From positions 1-64,000 of the forward strand of contig JAAVFG010000055.1 in NCBI GenBank assembly GCA_014800895.1: a DNA stretch of 64,000 nt, read 5' to 3'. Numbering within the stretch: the stretch's first letter is position 1; each line of letters begins with the position of its first letter. Positions 18,201-26,479 of this stretch are shown here, in pieces. A program made the translations under genes and the position numbers. The notes under the pieces are model-generated. The model worked only from the letters and a program-made list of their open reading frames with translations. It was not told where the DNA came from and ran no database searches. The stretch is from Bacteroidales bacterium (GTDB lineage Bacteria > Bacteroidota > Bacteroidia > Bacteroidales > Muribaculaceae).

Positions 18201-19247
18201 GAGTCAACAGTCAAAACAGTAAACTTCCCTGAAGGAGACTGGCTGGATATGAATGATTTCACCACGGTATATCGCGGAGGGTCTAAAGTGGAATACAATG
18301 CTCCTACAAATGTAATACCTCATTTCATGAGGCGAGGATCATTCATCACCCGTTACCGTCAGGATACATTCACATCTACAGCAGAGATAAAAGAGAATGA
18401 ACTTATAGTAGATTATTTCGCGACCAAGAGCGTGACAGCCGATGGAAGCGTTCTCTATGAGGATAATCATGAGGATGTGAACAGTATTAGCGACGGCTCA
18501 TATCTGCTCACCACCTTTAGCGGAAGCCTTCTGGGAGAGGGAGAGAATAAGCAGTTGGCTATCGACATAGATTATGAAGGAAACGGTTGGGAGGGTATGC
18601 CCGAGCACCGCGACATAATTATCCGTATACATGATTTCCCTCTCTCAACTGATTATGAGGGACTGTCAGCCGAGTCCATACGGCTTGAGTCCCTGGAGTC
18701 TGAACCCGAAGAGCCGGAAATTGAAGAGCCGGAAAACGGCGATGAGCAGGAGGAGACGGAAGAGCCTGAAAATAGTGAGGAGGCTCCGGCAAGAATGAAA
18801 GGTAAAGGAATACTGACCACGACTCCTTTTGTAAAGGTAAACAACGTGTCTGACCTGACCGTTATGGAGGGACATTCCTTCTATCATGATACGGAAGGAG
18901 GACATTTCTATCTTCGCATCCCCTCTGTGAAGGCTCACACTCCCTTCACGCTTACAATGGGGAATCCGGAAGATACCTCAGGTATCGGGGAGAATATCGG
19001 CGGAGGTATGACCCTGGCATGCGGAAACGGTGTGATAACTTATTCGGCTCCCGCAGGCGTAAAAGATCTGAAGCTGATATTATATAGCGTTATGGGAGCT
19101 GAGGCAGAACGCCATGTTTCGCTTGCCGCCGACGGATATGCTTCTCAGATCAGACTCTCTGTTCCGTCAGGTGTCTATATCGCAACCCTTACAGGTCGTG
19201 ACTCGACAGGGAAGAAGGTAAGCAAGACCATAAAGATAATGAAGTAA
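15291..19247 (+). CDS. Secreted GH31 alpha-glycosidase with starch-binding-like module
   Basis: A 1318-aa exported glycoside hydrolase. A signal peptide (residues 1 to about 25) is followed by a CBM26-like module near 32-125 containing MYAYVYDESSG...WPGEQM. A linker/beta region comes next, then the GH31 N-terminal sandwich and the catalytic barrel. The nucleophile is D760 in WWLDLGEPE and the acid/base D828 in FPWTGDIARSW; SYLGSDIGGF is also typical. A Glu/Pro-rich linker follows. The end (LKLILYSVMGAEAER...GVYIATLTGRDSTG) resembles a type IX secretion sorting domain. It probably cleaves terminal alpha-glucosyl residues from starch-like glucans at the cell surface. No SusC/SusD pair is adjacent, so it is not in an obvious polysaccharide utilisation locus. 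Substrate is inferred. Confidence 0.88.
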   Translation: MKIKEVISAGALLLSVTSYLPAAGAVPEDGGVYVIADVTWPDMYAYVYDESSGTAIANHEWPGEQMTKDDETGFWYYRVPEHLHKGQAIFSSTRNSNPRYPANQQPGLPINGKSMIYSPVNNSWEEYVYSVPEPGDDITWSLHFHNTENWENIHVHIHGGGIDMEGELESFLNSVIFDYEFTAPENVALTCSFYTLSDGEIQSSTPLFTAKTGHVYTISGDKGLKSEYDPNNVLPEIEYWLEPAVPTAKDVARLYFNRAYNTTGKLRYSDTIHVHAGLIKQGAADSDWTGAPDWFAPDEKFFMKQDEKRPDLFYIDFEPSIAEWFGVDKDQSYSKLALIFRDGDKTQHANDQFLPLRVTLPAGEGLGAVLDYEVDDTDRVVINSEKGKIYLTPWSKDIVKVFTLLNSDEGREERRTISVISDEEKETYEIDRAFFNINEDDRTIRFSIPEGVEVEINKSTSILSFFNQGDSSTPALEELGGLSNKRGNVTVTFQGMNDRAFYGGGYNGNLINWEGQTMLMDNNQQGNWGQGASLARNICIPFYLSTEGYGVYFDDHYEGARIIPSQYGSSYSSRSQDPISYYFVGGGDMEKVMQNYTTLTGRQALPPFWALGYITSKFSFKSRQEAENAVKSTKDINIPIDGIVFDIHWQTGDVGQGTSGMGRIDWERSAYPEPEEMLKGLREQNVHTIAITEPYFTTRSGNYDYLRDNGYLADEDVSNMGWLESSKVGLLDITNPDAARWYQELYKARTKEGIESWWLDLGEPERHDADSRYKEGTKEQVHNEYGLLWNAAAYSAIKEAQPDKRFITMPRAGTSGMQRYNAFPWTGDIARSWAGLKAQVPALVSGAMSGISYLGSDIGGFIDEEVGTIPNLYRRWVQLGVFYPSMRTHSQKYPEVFLPQYEQIRDDVRDAINLRYAYLPYLYSQSYAYTRYGTPIARPANYMDENKSRLKNEIGAYYWGPDMYVAPVLDESTVKTVNFPEGDWLDMNDFTTVYRGGSKVEYNAPTNVIPHFMRRGSFITRYRQDTFTSTAEIKENELIVDYFATKSVTADGSVLYEDNHEDVNSISDGSYLLTTFSGSLLGEGENKQLAIDIDYEGNGWEGMPEHRDIIIRIHDFPLSTDYEGLSAESIRLESLESEPEEPEIEEPENGDEQEETEEPENSEEAPARMKGKGILTTTPFVKVNNVSDLTVMEGHSFYHDTEGGHFYLRIPSVKAHTPFTLTMGNPEDTSGIGENIGGGMTLACGNGVITYSAPAGVKDLKLILYSVMGAEAERHVSLAADGYASQIRLSVPSGVYIATLTGRDSTGKKVSKTIKIMK

Positions 19248-19282
19248 GAAGAGATATAAAGAGTGTCTTTAAGTCTCCATCA

Positions 19283-19331
19283 AAAAAAGCAGCTGCATCG
19301 ACATCATATGTCGCGATGCAGCTGTTTTTTT
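19283..19331. terminator. Bidirectional rho-independent terminator
   Basis: The stem CAGCTGCATCG..CGATGCAGCTG is flanked by AAAAAAA on the left and TTTTTTT on the right. It serves the GH31 gene (+) and the convergent porin gene (-). Confidence 0.9.
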
Positions 19332-19362
19332 CTATGTTATGATGGAGGGGTAAAAAAGCGGG

Positions 19363-20703
19363 TTAGAAAGAGAAAGCGCACATTGCGTTAACGCGCCATG
19401 CGTTACGAGATGCTCCCGAGATATTAGCGCGTCGTCCATAGTCGAGTTCGGCGGCTGCGCTTACACGCGGTAGGATATTCCAAAAGGCGGTAAGACAAGC
19501 GAATGTACCATTTTTATAATCATCCGCGGGCGCGGGATCACGCAGCGAGAGATGCGTCTGACTGGCAGCGGCCGAGATAAAGAAATCAGGTCGGAAATTA
19601 TATTGAAGTCCGGCACACCATCCGATAGTCATTGGTGCGTAAAGAGTGCCGGAGATTTGAGGATCCTGGACAAGATCATATCTGCCATAAACCATATCTC
19701 CACCTAATCCGGCAATACCACGCCCGATTGAAAAATTGGCATAAACTGTCAGAGATCGTGAGGGATGGCTTACAGAGCTGAGGTGCAGACCCCATCCTAC
19801 AGGATTATGATTCTTATTGTTGGTAAGGTCGCGATAGGGGAGGGTGCGAAGCACACCGCTTAGACGCACATGTTGACCGGGAGCCCATTCATATTGGGCG
19901 AGGGCTGCCAGATCAGGAAGCCATTCGCTGCGTGGCTTGGCGGATGTTCCCGTCTGGTCGATAGCAGAGGCAGGGGTCTCCAAAGAAACGCCCACATACC
20001 ATTTCTTTCGGAAACAGGGCATATAACGCACAAGGACGGAGGTATTGGAGAATTTATTATTATTTCCCGCGGCATCAATCACCACCGGCTGAGCGGCAGG
20101 GTCGGAGAATGTCGAGGTAGCATATCCGATAGTGAAATCCCTCACCGTAGCATATGCCTTTTTCAGTTTGAGATCCCGACTCTGGTAACCGGTGAAATCA
20201 GTCTCGATATATAGCTGGTAATTACCCAAAGTTCTGTTATATCCTATCACACGAAAGAATAGTCCTGTGCCGGCAGGGGTAGAAGAAAAATGCCTCATGG
20301 AGAGAGGATTCGCAGGTATAGGGATAGTGTAAGGGGCAAAGGAGGGGGTAGGCATGGCGCCGTTCCAGTCGTAATAAGCGCGCATGCGCACGCTTCCGCC
20401 GATACCCATGGAGAGACCTCCCTCTTTGCTCATGAAGAGGAAATAGGGAGCATCAGGATCCTGAAAATGGCGGAACTGATCATAATAGAAAGTCTGCACC
20501 ACACGGATTATGGAATCGCGGGTGGCAGCCTCCAGTGTCTTATCCTGCGGCTTACCGTCAATGTAAACGATTTTAGTAGAAGCCGCTTTCATTGAAATTA
20601 ATGAATCTGTATGAGCGGCAGAAGCGGATAACGCTAATGAGGTAAAAGCTGCCGCCGCAGTACACAATATGGAAAACTTTCTTGCTAATACTGATAAATT
20701 CAT
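19363..20703 (-). CDS. DcaP-like outer-membrane porin
   Basis: The track start at 20754 lies upstream of the likely transcription start, so the ATG at 20703 (MNLSVLARKFSILCTAAAAF) is preferred; it also begins a proper signal peptide. The mature protein has a short helical N-terminus, then a strand-rich barrel with GGLSMGIGGSVRMRAYYDW, characteristic of DcaP-like porins. It ends with an aromatic residue (CAFSF), as outer-membrane barrels do. DcaP homologues form trimeric channels for small anionic solutes such as dicarboxylates; the substrate here is unknown. It is monocistronic and convergent with the GH31 gene across a shared terminator. Confidence 0.75.
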   Translation of the reverse strand: MNLSVLARKFSILCTAAAAFTSLALSASAAHTDSLISMKAASTKIVYIDGKPQDKTLEAATRDSIIRVVQTFYYDQFRHFQDPDAPYFLFMSKEGGLSMGIGGSVRMRAYYDWNGAMPTPSFAPYTIPIPANPLSMRHFSSTPAGTGLFFRVIGYNRTLGNYQLYIETDFTGYQSRDLKLKKAYATVRDFTIGYATSTFSDPAAQPVVIDAAGNNNKFSNTSVLVRYMPCFRKKWYVGVSLETPASAIDQTGTSAKPRSEWLPDLAALAQYEWAPGQHVRLSGVLRTLPYRDLTNNKNHNPVGWGLHLSSVSHPSRSLTVYANFSIGRGIAGLGGDMVYGRYDLVQDPQISGTLYAPMTIGWCAGLQYNFRPDFFISAAASQTHLSLRDPAPADDYKNGTFACLTAFWNILPRVSAAAELDYGRRANISGASRNAWRVNAMCAFSF

Positions 20704-20751
20704 GATGTGAAATAATTTATGAGTAGAAAAACAGAGTAAAATTACATCGTT

Positions 20752-20759
20752 CAAATCTA
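20752..20759 (-). promoter_or_regulatory. -7 element of the DcaP-like porin gene
   Basis: TAGATTTG on the minus strand fits TAnnTTTG exactly. No clear TTTG lies at the ideal distance. It predicts a transcript start near 20746, which excludes the upstream start codon at 20754. Confidence 0.5.
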
Positions 20760-20890
20760 ATATGCAAAAACTAAAGGATATATTACAAAGTATTACCCTG
20801 TAAAGACCGACTCAATTCACTATCCCGGAAAAAGACTGCACATAATGATAAATAATGTGCAGATATTTTATTGTTTTAGAAATATTTTAT

Positions 20891-20898
20891 TAACTTTG
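20891..20898 (+). promoter_or_regulatory. -7 element of the etfB operon
   Basis: TAACTTTG matches TAnnTTTG. An ATTG about 17 bp upstream is a weak -33 element. The resulting 5' leader of about 135 nt contains no structure I can name. Confidence 0.5.
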
Positions 20899-21038
20899 CT
20901 TCCCCGAATACTTTGTCAGCGGTAAAGAATGTCCTGAAAAGGAATAAAGTCGTTGGGAAAGAGGATGGGAGGACAGGGGAGAAGCTGAGGAATTTGGAAA
21001 TAACGAGGAATATAAATAAACTAAACATAATCTAAGTT

Positions 21039-21908
21039 ATGAGTTTAAACATCATTGTATTGGCCAAGCAGGTTCCTGATACACGCAATGTCGGGAAAGA
21101 CGCCATGAAAGAAGACGGCACGATCAACCGCGCCGCGCTGCCGGCAATCTTCAATCCTGAAGACCTCAACGCCCTTGAGCAGGCATTGAAACTGAAGGAT
21201 ATGTATCCCGGCACGACAGTAACTCTCCTGACCATGGGTCCGGGTCGCGCGGCGGAAATCATCCGCGAGGGCCTTTACAGAGGTGCAGATGGCGGAATCG
21301 TTCTCTCCGACCGAGCATTCGCCGGCGCCGACACATTGGCTACCAGCTACGCATTGAGCATGGCATGCCGTAAGATTGGAAAATATGACCTGATCATCGG
21401 TGGCCGTCAGGCTATTGACGGTGATACAGCCCAGGTAGGTCCGCAGATCGCCGAGAAGCTCGGTCTTCCTCAGGTGACATACGCAGAGGATATCATCTCG
21501 GTAGAGAATGGCAAGGCTCTTATCAAGCGTCGTATCGAGAGCGGCGTGGAGACAGTCAAGGCTCCTCTCCCCTTGGTAGTGACCGTTAACGGCTCCGCTG
21601 ATGCATGCCGTCCCCGCAATGCCAAGAATGTGCAGAAATATAAATATGCCGCCTCTCCCTCAGAGGTAGGAGCTGATGAGGCTAAGAAAGAATTCATCGA
21701 GAAACGCCCCTATCTCGGCATCCAGGAGTGGAATACCCAGACTGTAGAAGCGGATCTCGCTCAGTGCGGTCTCGCCGGTTCTCCCACAAAGGTGAAGGGA
21801 ATTGAGAACGTTGTATTCACTGCAAAAGATGCGCGCCGCGTAGAGAGTAATGATGAGGAGCTTGAAGGCCTCATCAAGGAATTAATCGCTAACCACACAA
21901 TCGGCTAA
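21039..21908 (+). CDS. etfB: Electron transfer flavoprotein subunit beta
   Basis: A 289-aa EtfB opening with SLNIIVLAKQVPDTRNVGKD. It carries the DLIIGGRQAIDGDTAQVGPQ segment and the beta-subunit signature region VENGKALIKRRIESG. With EtfA it carries electrons from acyl-CoA dehydrogenase, probably to a quinone or, in bifurcating systems, ferredoxin; the sequence alone does not decide. It is the first gene of a tight three-gene operon, with 4 bp separating it from etfA. Confidence 0.93.
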   Translation: MSLNIIVLAKQVPDTRNVGKDAMKEDGTINRAALPAIFNPEDLNALEQALKLKDMYPGTTVTLLTMGPGRAAEIIREGLYRGADGGIVLSDRAFAGADTLATSYALSMACRKIGKYDLIIGGRQAIDGDTAQVGPQIAEKLGLPQVTYAEDIISVENGKALIKRRIESGVETVKAPLPLVVTVNGSADACRPRNAKNVQKYKYAASPSEVGADEAKKEFIEKRPYLGIQEWNTQTVEADLAQCGLAGSPTKVKGIENVVFTAKDARRVESNDEELEGLIKELIANHTIG

Positions 21909-21912
21909 GACA

Positions 21913-22941
21913 ATGGCAACTGACAAGAATAATTTGATCGTATACTGCGAGTATGAAGACGGCAAGATTGCCGATGTCAGCCTCGAACTCCTCACAAAAG
22001 GACGTGCACTCGCCGACCAGCTCGGTATCAAACTGGAGGCTGTAGTGGCAGGTGATAATCTTAAGGATATAGAGAAGCAGATTTTCCCCTACGGTGTTGA
22101 CCGTGTCTATAAGGTGGAAGATGCGCGTCTCTATCCCTATACCTCTCTTCCCCACAGCTCCATCCTTATCAATCTTTTCAAGGAGATAGAGCCCCGTATC
22201 GCTTTCATGGGTGCGACTTCAATCGGTCGTGACCTTGGTCCGCGTGTATCATCCGCTCTCCACAGCGGTCTGACAGCTGACTGTACTTCTCTCGAGATCG
22301 GCGACCACAAGGATGCGAAGGGTAATGAATATAAGGATCTTCTTCTTCAGATCCGTCCTGCTTTCGGTGGTAACATCGTGGCAACTATCGTCAATCCCGA
22401 GTGCCGTCCTCAGATGGCTACAGTTCGCGAGGGCGTGATGAAGAAAGAGGTGAAGGATTCAAACTATTCCGGAGAGGTTGTAGAGCTTGATGTAAACAAA
22501 TACACCAAGCCCGAGGACTATGTTGTAGAGGTAATCGACCGCAACATCGAGAAATCAAAAGTAAATCTCAAGGGAAGCCCCATTATCATATGCGGTGGCT
22601 ACGGCATGGGTAGCAAGGAGAACTTCGAGATGCTGGAGCAGCTTGCCGACGTATTGGGCGGTGAGGTAGGCGCTACACGTGCCGCTGTAGATGCAGGTTG
22701 GGCAGACCATGACCGTCAGATTGGTCAGACAGGTGTGACCGTGCGTCCCAAGCTTTACATCGCTTGCGGTGTGTCAGGACAGATCCAGCATATAGCAGGT
22801 ATGCAGGACTCATCCATTATCATCTCAATCAACACCGATCCCAACGCCCCCATCAATTCCATCGCCGACTATGTCATCACCGGCAAAGTGGAGGATGTAG
22901 TGCCCAAATTAATCAAGTATTACAAAAAGAATTCGAAATAA
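21913..22941 (+). CDS. etfA: Electron transfer flavoprotein subunit alpha
   Basis: A 342-aa EtfA. The C-terminal FAD domain is clear: GGYGMGSKENFEMLEQLADVLGG, then the FAD-binding TGVTVRPKLYIACGVSGQIQH and SIISINTDPNAPI-like IIISINTDPNAPI. The N-terminal half has the alpha/beta adenine-nucleotide fold and the FMGATSIGRDLGPRV segment. It binds FAD and pairs with EtfB. It lies between etfB and an acyl-CoA dehydrogenase gene with gaps of only 4 bp on each side, implying equal expression of the three products. Confidence 0.95.
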   Translation: MATDKNNLIVYCEYEDGKIADVSLELLTKGRALADQLGIKLEAVVAGDNLKDIEKQIFPYGVDRVYKVEDARLYPYTSLPHSSILINLFKEIEPRIAFMGATSIGRDLGPRVSSALHSGLTADCTSLEIGDHKDAKGNEYKDLLLQIRPAFGGNIVATIVNPECRPQMATVREGVMKKEVKDSNYSGEVVELDVNKYTKPEDYVVEVIDRNIEKSKVNLKGSPIIICGGYGMGSKENFEMLEQLADVLGGEVGATRAAVDAGWADHDRQIGQTGVTVRPKLYIACGVSGQIQHIAGMQDSSIIISINTDPNAPINSIADYVITGKVEDVVPKLIKYYKKNSK

Positions 22942-22945
22942 CGCC

Positions 22946-24649
22946 ATGGCAAATTTCTATAATGACAATCCGGCGTTCAAGCTTCATCTCAACCATCCCT
23001 TGATGGAGAAGATCGTGAAGCTGAAAGAGCGCAACTTCGCAGATGCGGAAAAATATGACTACGCGCCCCTCAACTATGAGGATGCAATCGACAGCTATGA
23101 TCGCGTGCTCGACATCGTGGGCGAGCTTTGCGGCGATATCATCGCAGAGAACGCTGAGGATGTGGATCATCAGGGACCCAAGGTTGTGAACAACCGCGTG
23201 GTTTATGCCGATGGCACAAAAAAGAATCTTGAGGCATGTCGCAAAGCAGGCCTTATGGGTATGTCAATGCCTCGCCGTCTCGGCGGTCTCAATTTCCCGA
23301 TCACTCCTTACATCATGGCAGCCGATATGGTGAGCCGTGCGGATGCAGGTTTCGAGAACCTCTGGGGTCTTCAGGATTGTGCCGAGACTATCTATGAGTT
23401 TGCGGACGATGCACAGAAGGAGAAATATATCCCCCGCGTATGCCAGGGTGAGACAATGTCAATGGACCTTACCGAGCCCGATGCCGGATCAGACCTTCAG
23501 TCGGTAATGCTCAAAGCCACTCAGAAAGAGGATGGCACATGGGTGCTCAATGGCGTGAAACGCTTCATCACTAACGGCGACTCCGACATTCACCTTGTAC
23601 TTGCTCGTTCAGAGGAGGGCACAAAGGATGGCCGCGGACTCTCAATGTTCATCTACGACAAGCGCAACGGCGGCGTGGATGTACGCCGTATAGAGAACAA
23701 GATGGGTATCAAGGGCAGTCCGACATGTGAGCTCGTTTACAAGGATGCTCCCGCAGAGCTCGTAGGCAGCCGTCGTCTCGGTCTTATCAAGTATGTGATG
23801 GCGCTGATGAACGGTGCGCGTCTCGGTATCGCCGCACAGAGCGTCGGTATCAGCGAGGCTGCGTATAGGGAGGCACTCCAGTATGCCAAGGAGCGTAAGC
23901 AGTTTGGCAAGGAGATCATCAACTTCCCTGCGGTAGCTGAGATTCTCTCCACAATGAAGGCGAAACTTGATGCAAGCCGCACGCTTCTTTACGCATGCTC
24001 ACGCTTCGTGGATATCTACAAGATCTATGATGATATCGCCAAAGAGCGTAAGCTTGAAGTAGAGGAGAAGAAAGAGGCTAAATACTACAGCCGTCTTGCC
24101 GATGCCTTCACACCCCTTGCAAAGGGTATGACATCAGAATTCTGCAACCAGAACGCATACGATGCCATTCAGATTCATGGCGGTAGCGGCTTCATGAAGG
24201 ATTACGCCTGCGAGCGTATCTATCGTGACGCGCGTATCACATCAATCTATGAAGGAACCACTCAGCTTCAGGTAGTGGCAGCAATCCGCCACGTCACCAC
24301 CGGCACATATCTCAACTGGATCAAGGAGCAGCAGACTATGGAAGTTTCAGCCGAGGATGAGAATGTGAAGGCTACCCTCGACTTCATGACTCAGCAGTAT
24401 GCCGCAGCCGTGGAGAAAGTGACAGGGGAGAAGAACGATGAGCTTCTCGACTTCATGGCACGTCGTCTTGTAGAGATGGCAGGTTATATCGTGATGGGTT
24501 ACCTCCTTCTTTTCGACGCACAGCGCGACGAGGAGAGCCGCAAGTCGCTCCATGTATTCGTCAAGATGGGAGAGGCGGAGGTAGCGAAGCATGTAAGCTT
24601 CATTGAGAATTTTATGCCCTCACAGCTCACAGATTATTTGTATAAATAA
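22946..24649 (+). CDS. Acyl-CoA dehydrogenase
   Basis: A 567-aa flavoprotein of the larger acyl-CoA dehydrogenase class with a C-terminal extension. Landmarks are MDLTEPDAGSDLQSV, the FAD-contacting TNGDSDIHLVLARSEEG, ARLGIAAQSVGISEAAYREAL, and the catalytic glutamate region RITSIYEGTTQLQVVAAI. It oxidises an acyl-CoA to the enoyl-CoA (or works in reverse under anaerobiosis), passing electrons to the EtfAB encoded just upstream. Chain-length preference cannot be read from sequence. The promoter of the next operon lies at its 3' end. Confidence 0.92.
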   Translation: MANFYNDNPAFKLHLNHPLMEKIVKLKERNFADAEKYDYAPLNYEDAIDSYDRVLDIVGELCGDIIAENAEDVDHQGPKVVNNRVVYADGTKKNLEACRKAGLMGMSMPRRLGGLNFPITPYIMAADMVSRADAGFENLWGLQDCAETIYEFADDAQKEKYIPRVCQGETMSMDLTEPDAGSDLQSVMLKATQKEDGTWVLNGVKRFITNGDSDIHLVLARSEEGTKDGRGLSMFIYDKRNGGVDVRRIENKMGIKGSPTCELVYKDAPAELVGSRRLGLIKYVMALMNGARLGIAAQSVGISEAAYREALQYAKERKQFGKEIINFPAVAEILSTMKAKLDASRTLLYACSRFVDIYKIYDDIAKERKLEVEEKKEAKYYSRLADAFTPLAKGMTSEFCNQNAYDAIQIHGGSGFMKDYACERIYRDARITSIYEGTTQLQVVAAIRHVTTGTYLNWIKEQQTMEVSAEDENVKATLDFMTQQYAAAVEKVTGEKNDELLDFMARRLVEMAGYIVMGYLLLFDAQRDEESRKSLHVFVKMGEAEVAKHVSFIENFMPSQLTDYLYK

Positions 24650-24668
24650 AATATTTTTTGTAAATTTG
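24637..24668 (+). promoter_or_regulatory. Promoter of the rpsF-rpsR-rplI operon
   Basis: TTTG at 24637-24640, a 20-bp spacer, then TAAATTTG at 24661-24668. Both match consensus exactly. The -33 element lies inside the last codons of the acyl-CoA dehydrogenase gene. Confidence 0.8.
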
Positions 24669-24713
24669 CGGCGGTTTTCGCAGAAAGGGATACTTTCAGG
24701 TGAAAACCGCCGT
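24668..24713 (+). promoter_or_regulatory. Leader hairpin before rpsF
   Basis: GCGGCGGTTTTC pairs with GAAAACCGCCG. Inside, GAAAG pairs with CTTTC around a GGATA loop, leaving an asymmetric GCA/AGGT internal loop. The predicted transcript starts at its base. It could be an autoregulatory site for the S6:S18 complex, as known in other bacteria, or a terminator for the upstream operon, since T-rich sequence follows. Sequence alone does not decide. Confidence 0.55.
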
Positions 24714-24744
24714 AAATTTTTTAAACACCAAATAGGTAAAACGT

Positions 24745-25131
24745 ATGAATAATTACGAGACCGTTTTCATTTTAACTCCCGTTTTGTCTGATGATCAGAT
24801 GAAGGAAGCGGTAGAAAAATTCAAGGATGTTCTGACATCTAACGGTGCACAGATCGTCAACGAAGAGCTCTGGGGCCTTCGTAAGCTCGCTTATCCTATC
24901 CAGAAGAAATCCACAGGTTTCTACAATCTGGTAGAATTCGAGGCAGATCCTACAATAGTAAAGAAGCTTGAGACCGCCTTCCGTCGTGACGAGCGCGTGC
25001 TTCGCTTCCTTACCTTCCGTCTTGACAAATACGCGAAGGAGTATGCCGACAAGCGTCGCAAAGTGAGAGCAGAGAAAGCAAGTGAGAAACCCGCTGAGGC
25101 TGCGGCTGAGGCTAAAACACAGGAGGCATAA
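24745..25131 (+). CDS. rpsF: 30S ribosomal protein S6
   Basis: A 128-aa protein with the S6 start [20 protein letters not shown] and the core [20 protein letters not shown]. The Ala/Glu-rich tail is typical of Bacteroidota S6. S6 binds S18 and helix 22-23 of 16S rRNA in the small-subunit platform. It is first in the standard rpsF-rpsR-rplI operon, 2 bp before rpsR, with a structured leader that may serve in feedback control. Confidence 0.97.
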   Translation: MNNYETVFILTPVLSDDQMKEAVEKFKDVLTSNGAQIVNEELWGLRKLAYPIQKKSTGFYNLVEFEADPTIVKKLETAFRRDERVLRFLTFRLDKYAKEYADKRRKVRAEKASEKPAEAAAEAKTQEA

Positions 25132-25133
25132 TC

Positions 25134-25400
25134 ATGGCAGCACAGAACGAAATCCGTTATCTTACTCCCCTCTCAGTAGATACAAAGAAGAAGAAATATT
25201 GCCGTTTCAAACGCAGCGGCATCAAGTATATCGACTATAAGGATCCTGAGTTCCTTAAGAAGTTCCTCAACGAGCAGGGTAAGATTCTTCCTCGCCGTAT
25301 CACAGGTACTTCCTTGAAGTTCCAGCGTCGTGTGGCACAGGCTGTAAAGCGTGCCCGTCACCTCGCACTTCTTCCTTATGTAACTGACTTGATGAAGTAA
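25134..25400 (+). CDS. rpsR: 30S ribosomal protein S18
   Basis: An 88-aa protein with the S18 core [37 protein letters not shown], and [14 protein letters not shown]. It is the partner of S6 in the 30S platform. Only two bases separate it from rpsF and 30 bp from rplI, so all three are one transcript. Confidence 0.97.
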   Translation: MAAQNEIRYLTPLSVDTKKKKYCRFKRSGIKYIDYKDPEFLKKFLNEQGKILPRRITGTSLKFQRRVAQAVKRARHLALLPYVTDLMK

Positions 25401-25430
25401 AATAACCGTTTTTAATTAAAGCACAACACA

Positions 25431-25874
25431 ATGAAGATTATACTTAAAGAGAATGTAGCCGGCTTAGGTTACAAAGATGATGTTGTTGAGGTTAAGGACG
25501 GTTACGGCCGCAATTACCTCATCCCCCAGGGAATGGCTATCCTCGCATCAAAGGCAGCTCTCAAGCAGCTTGAGGAGGATCAGAAACAGCGTGCTCATAA
25601 GATCGCTAAGCTTCACGCAGAGGCAGAGGCTGCTGCAGCGGCTCTCGAGGGCTTGAAGCTTACTATCGGTGCGAAGACAAGCGCAACAGGTACTGTATTC
25701 GGTTCTGTTAACGCTATCCAGATTGCAGACGCTCTTGAGAAGGCCGGTCACAATGTTGACCGCAAGCTCATCGTTATCAAGGAGCCTGTAAAGGAGGTCG
25801 GCACTTACAAGGCTACTATCAAATTCCTCAAGGATGTTATCGCTGAGGTTGAGTTTGAAGTGGTTTCTGAGTAA
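25431..25874 (+). CDS. rplI: 50S ribosomal protein L9
   Basis: A 147-aa protein beginning MKIILKENVAGLGYKDDVVE with GYGRNYLIPQGMA, the L9 N-terminal domain that binds 23S rRNA. The long connecting helix (residues about 45-75) is visible as an Ala/Glu/Gln-rich stretch, followed by the C-terminal domain. It is the last gene of the operon, followed by a strong terminator. Confidence 0.97.
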   Translation: MKIILKENVAGLGYKDDVVEVKDGYGRNYLIPQGMAILASKAALKQLEEDQKQRAHKIAKLHAEAEAAAAALEGLKLTIGAKTSATGTVFGSVNAIQIADALEKAGHNVDRKLIVIKEPVKEVGTYKATIKFLKDVIAEVEFEVVSE

Positions 25875-25893
25875 GAAATTTCAAAAGCAAGAT

Positions 25894-25925
25894 AAAAAGC
25901 CGCAGGATTTCCTGCGGCTTTTTTT
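25894..25925 (+). terminator. Terminator of the rpsF-rpsR-rplI operon
   Basis: The stem AAGCCGCAGG/CCTGCGGCTT with an ATTT loop, followed by a run of T. Confidence 0.95.
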
Positions 25926-25937
25926 ATAATATTGAAT

Positions 25938-26462
25938 ATGACTACAGTCTCTAAATATTCTGATGTCGGCGGATACATGGCGACAGCCATGCCGTTGCTC
26001 CTGATTGGCTTGATGATAGTCTTGATTTATCTGACAGTGGATGCTCTTAGCGGGGGATGGGATAGCTCCTACTCCTTCTTGATGTTATGCCTGACGTTCA
26101 TGTTGGCATTGCTCTCCGGATGGCTGGCTTTTTTCTCCTTCAAGCAATACAGCAAAAAGGAAATAGATGGGAATATAATGAGATATTATCTCCCGTATCT
26201 ACCTTTTCTTGTCGTAACAAAGAATATGGAAGATTTTGATCGAAAGGTCTATGTAAAGACATACGACAGGCACAGGAGGATAGTAGACGGCATATGGCTG
26301 GTAAAAGATGGAAAGCTCCGGCTTGAAATGTATAGCGATGTATTCAGCAACCTTGAGGAATTGGGTAAGGCTATAAAACTTCCCTCTAATAAAATCGATG
26401 AGCCAATTCTCTCCCTCACACTTATCGCCTATCAGATCGGGCTGAAGCGTGTAAAAATATGA
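25938..26462 (+). CDS. Small inner-membrane protein of unknown function
   Basis: The track counts a TTG at 25932 as the start; the ATG at 25938 is preferred, giving 174 aa. Two membrane segments are visible (ATAMPLLLIGLMIVLIYLTV and SFLMLCLTFMLALLSGWLAFF) near residues 14-34 and 47-67. A soluble domain of about 100 residues follows with YVKTYDRHRRIVDGIWLVKDG. I do not recognise the family. It starts only 13 bp after the rplI terminator, so it depends either on read-through or on its own weak promoter. It is convergent with the DUF4143 ATPase gene, 17 bp away. Confidence 0.7.
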   Translation: MTTVSKYSDVGGYMATAMPLLLIGLMIVLIYLTVDALSGGWDSSYSFLMLCLTFMLALLSGWLAFFSFKQYSKKEIDGNIMRYYLPYLPFLVVTKNMEDFDRKVYVKTYDRHRRIVDGIWLVKDGKLRLEMYSDVFSNLEELGKAIKLPSNKIDEPILSLTLIAYQIGLKRVKI

Positions 26463-26479
26463 TACTATCTTCCCCTGTT

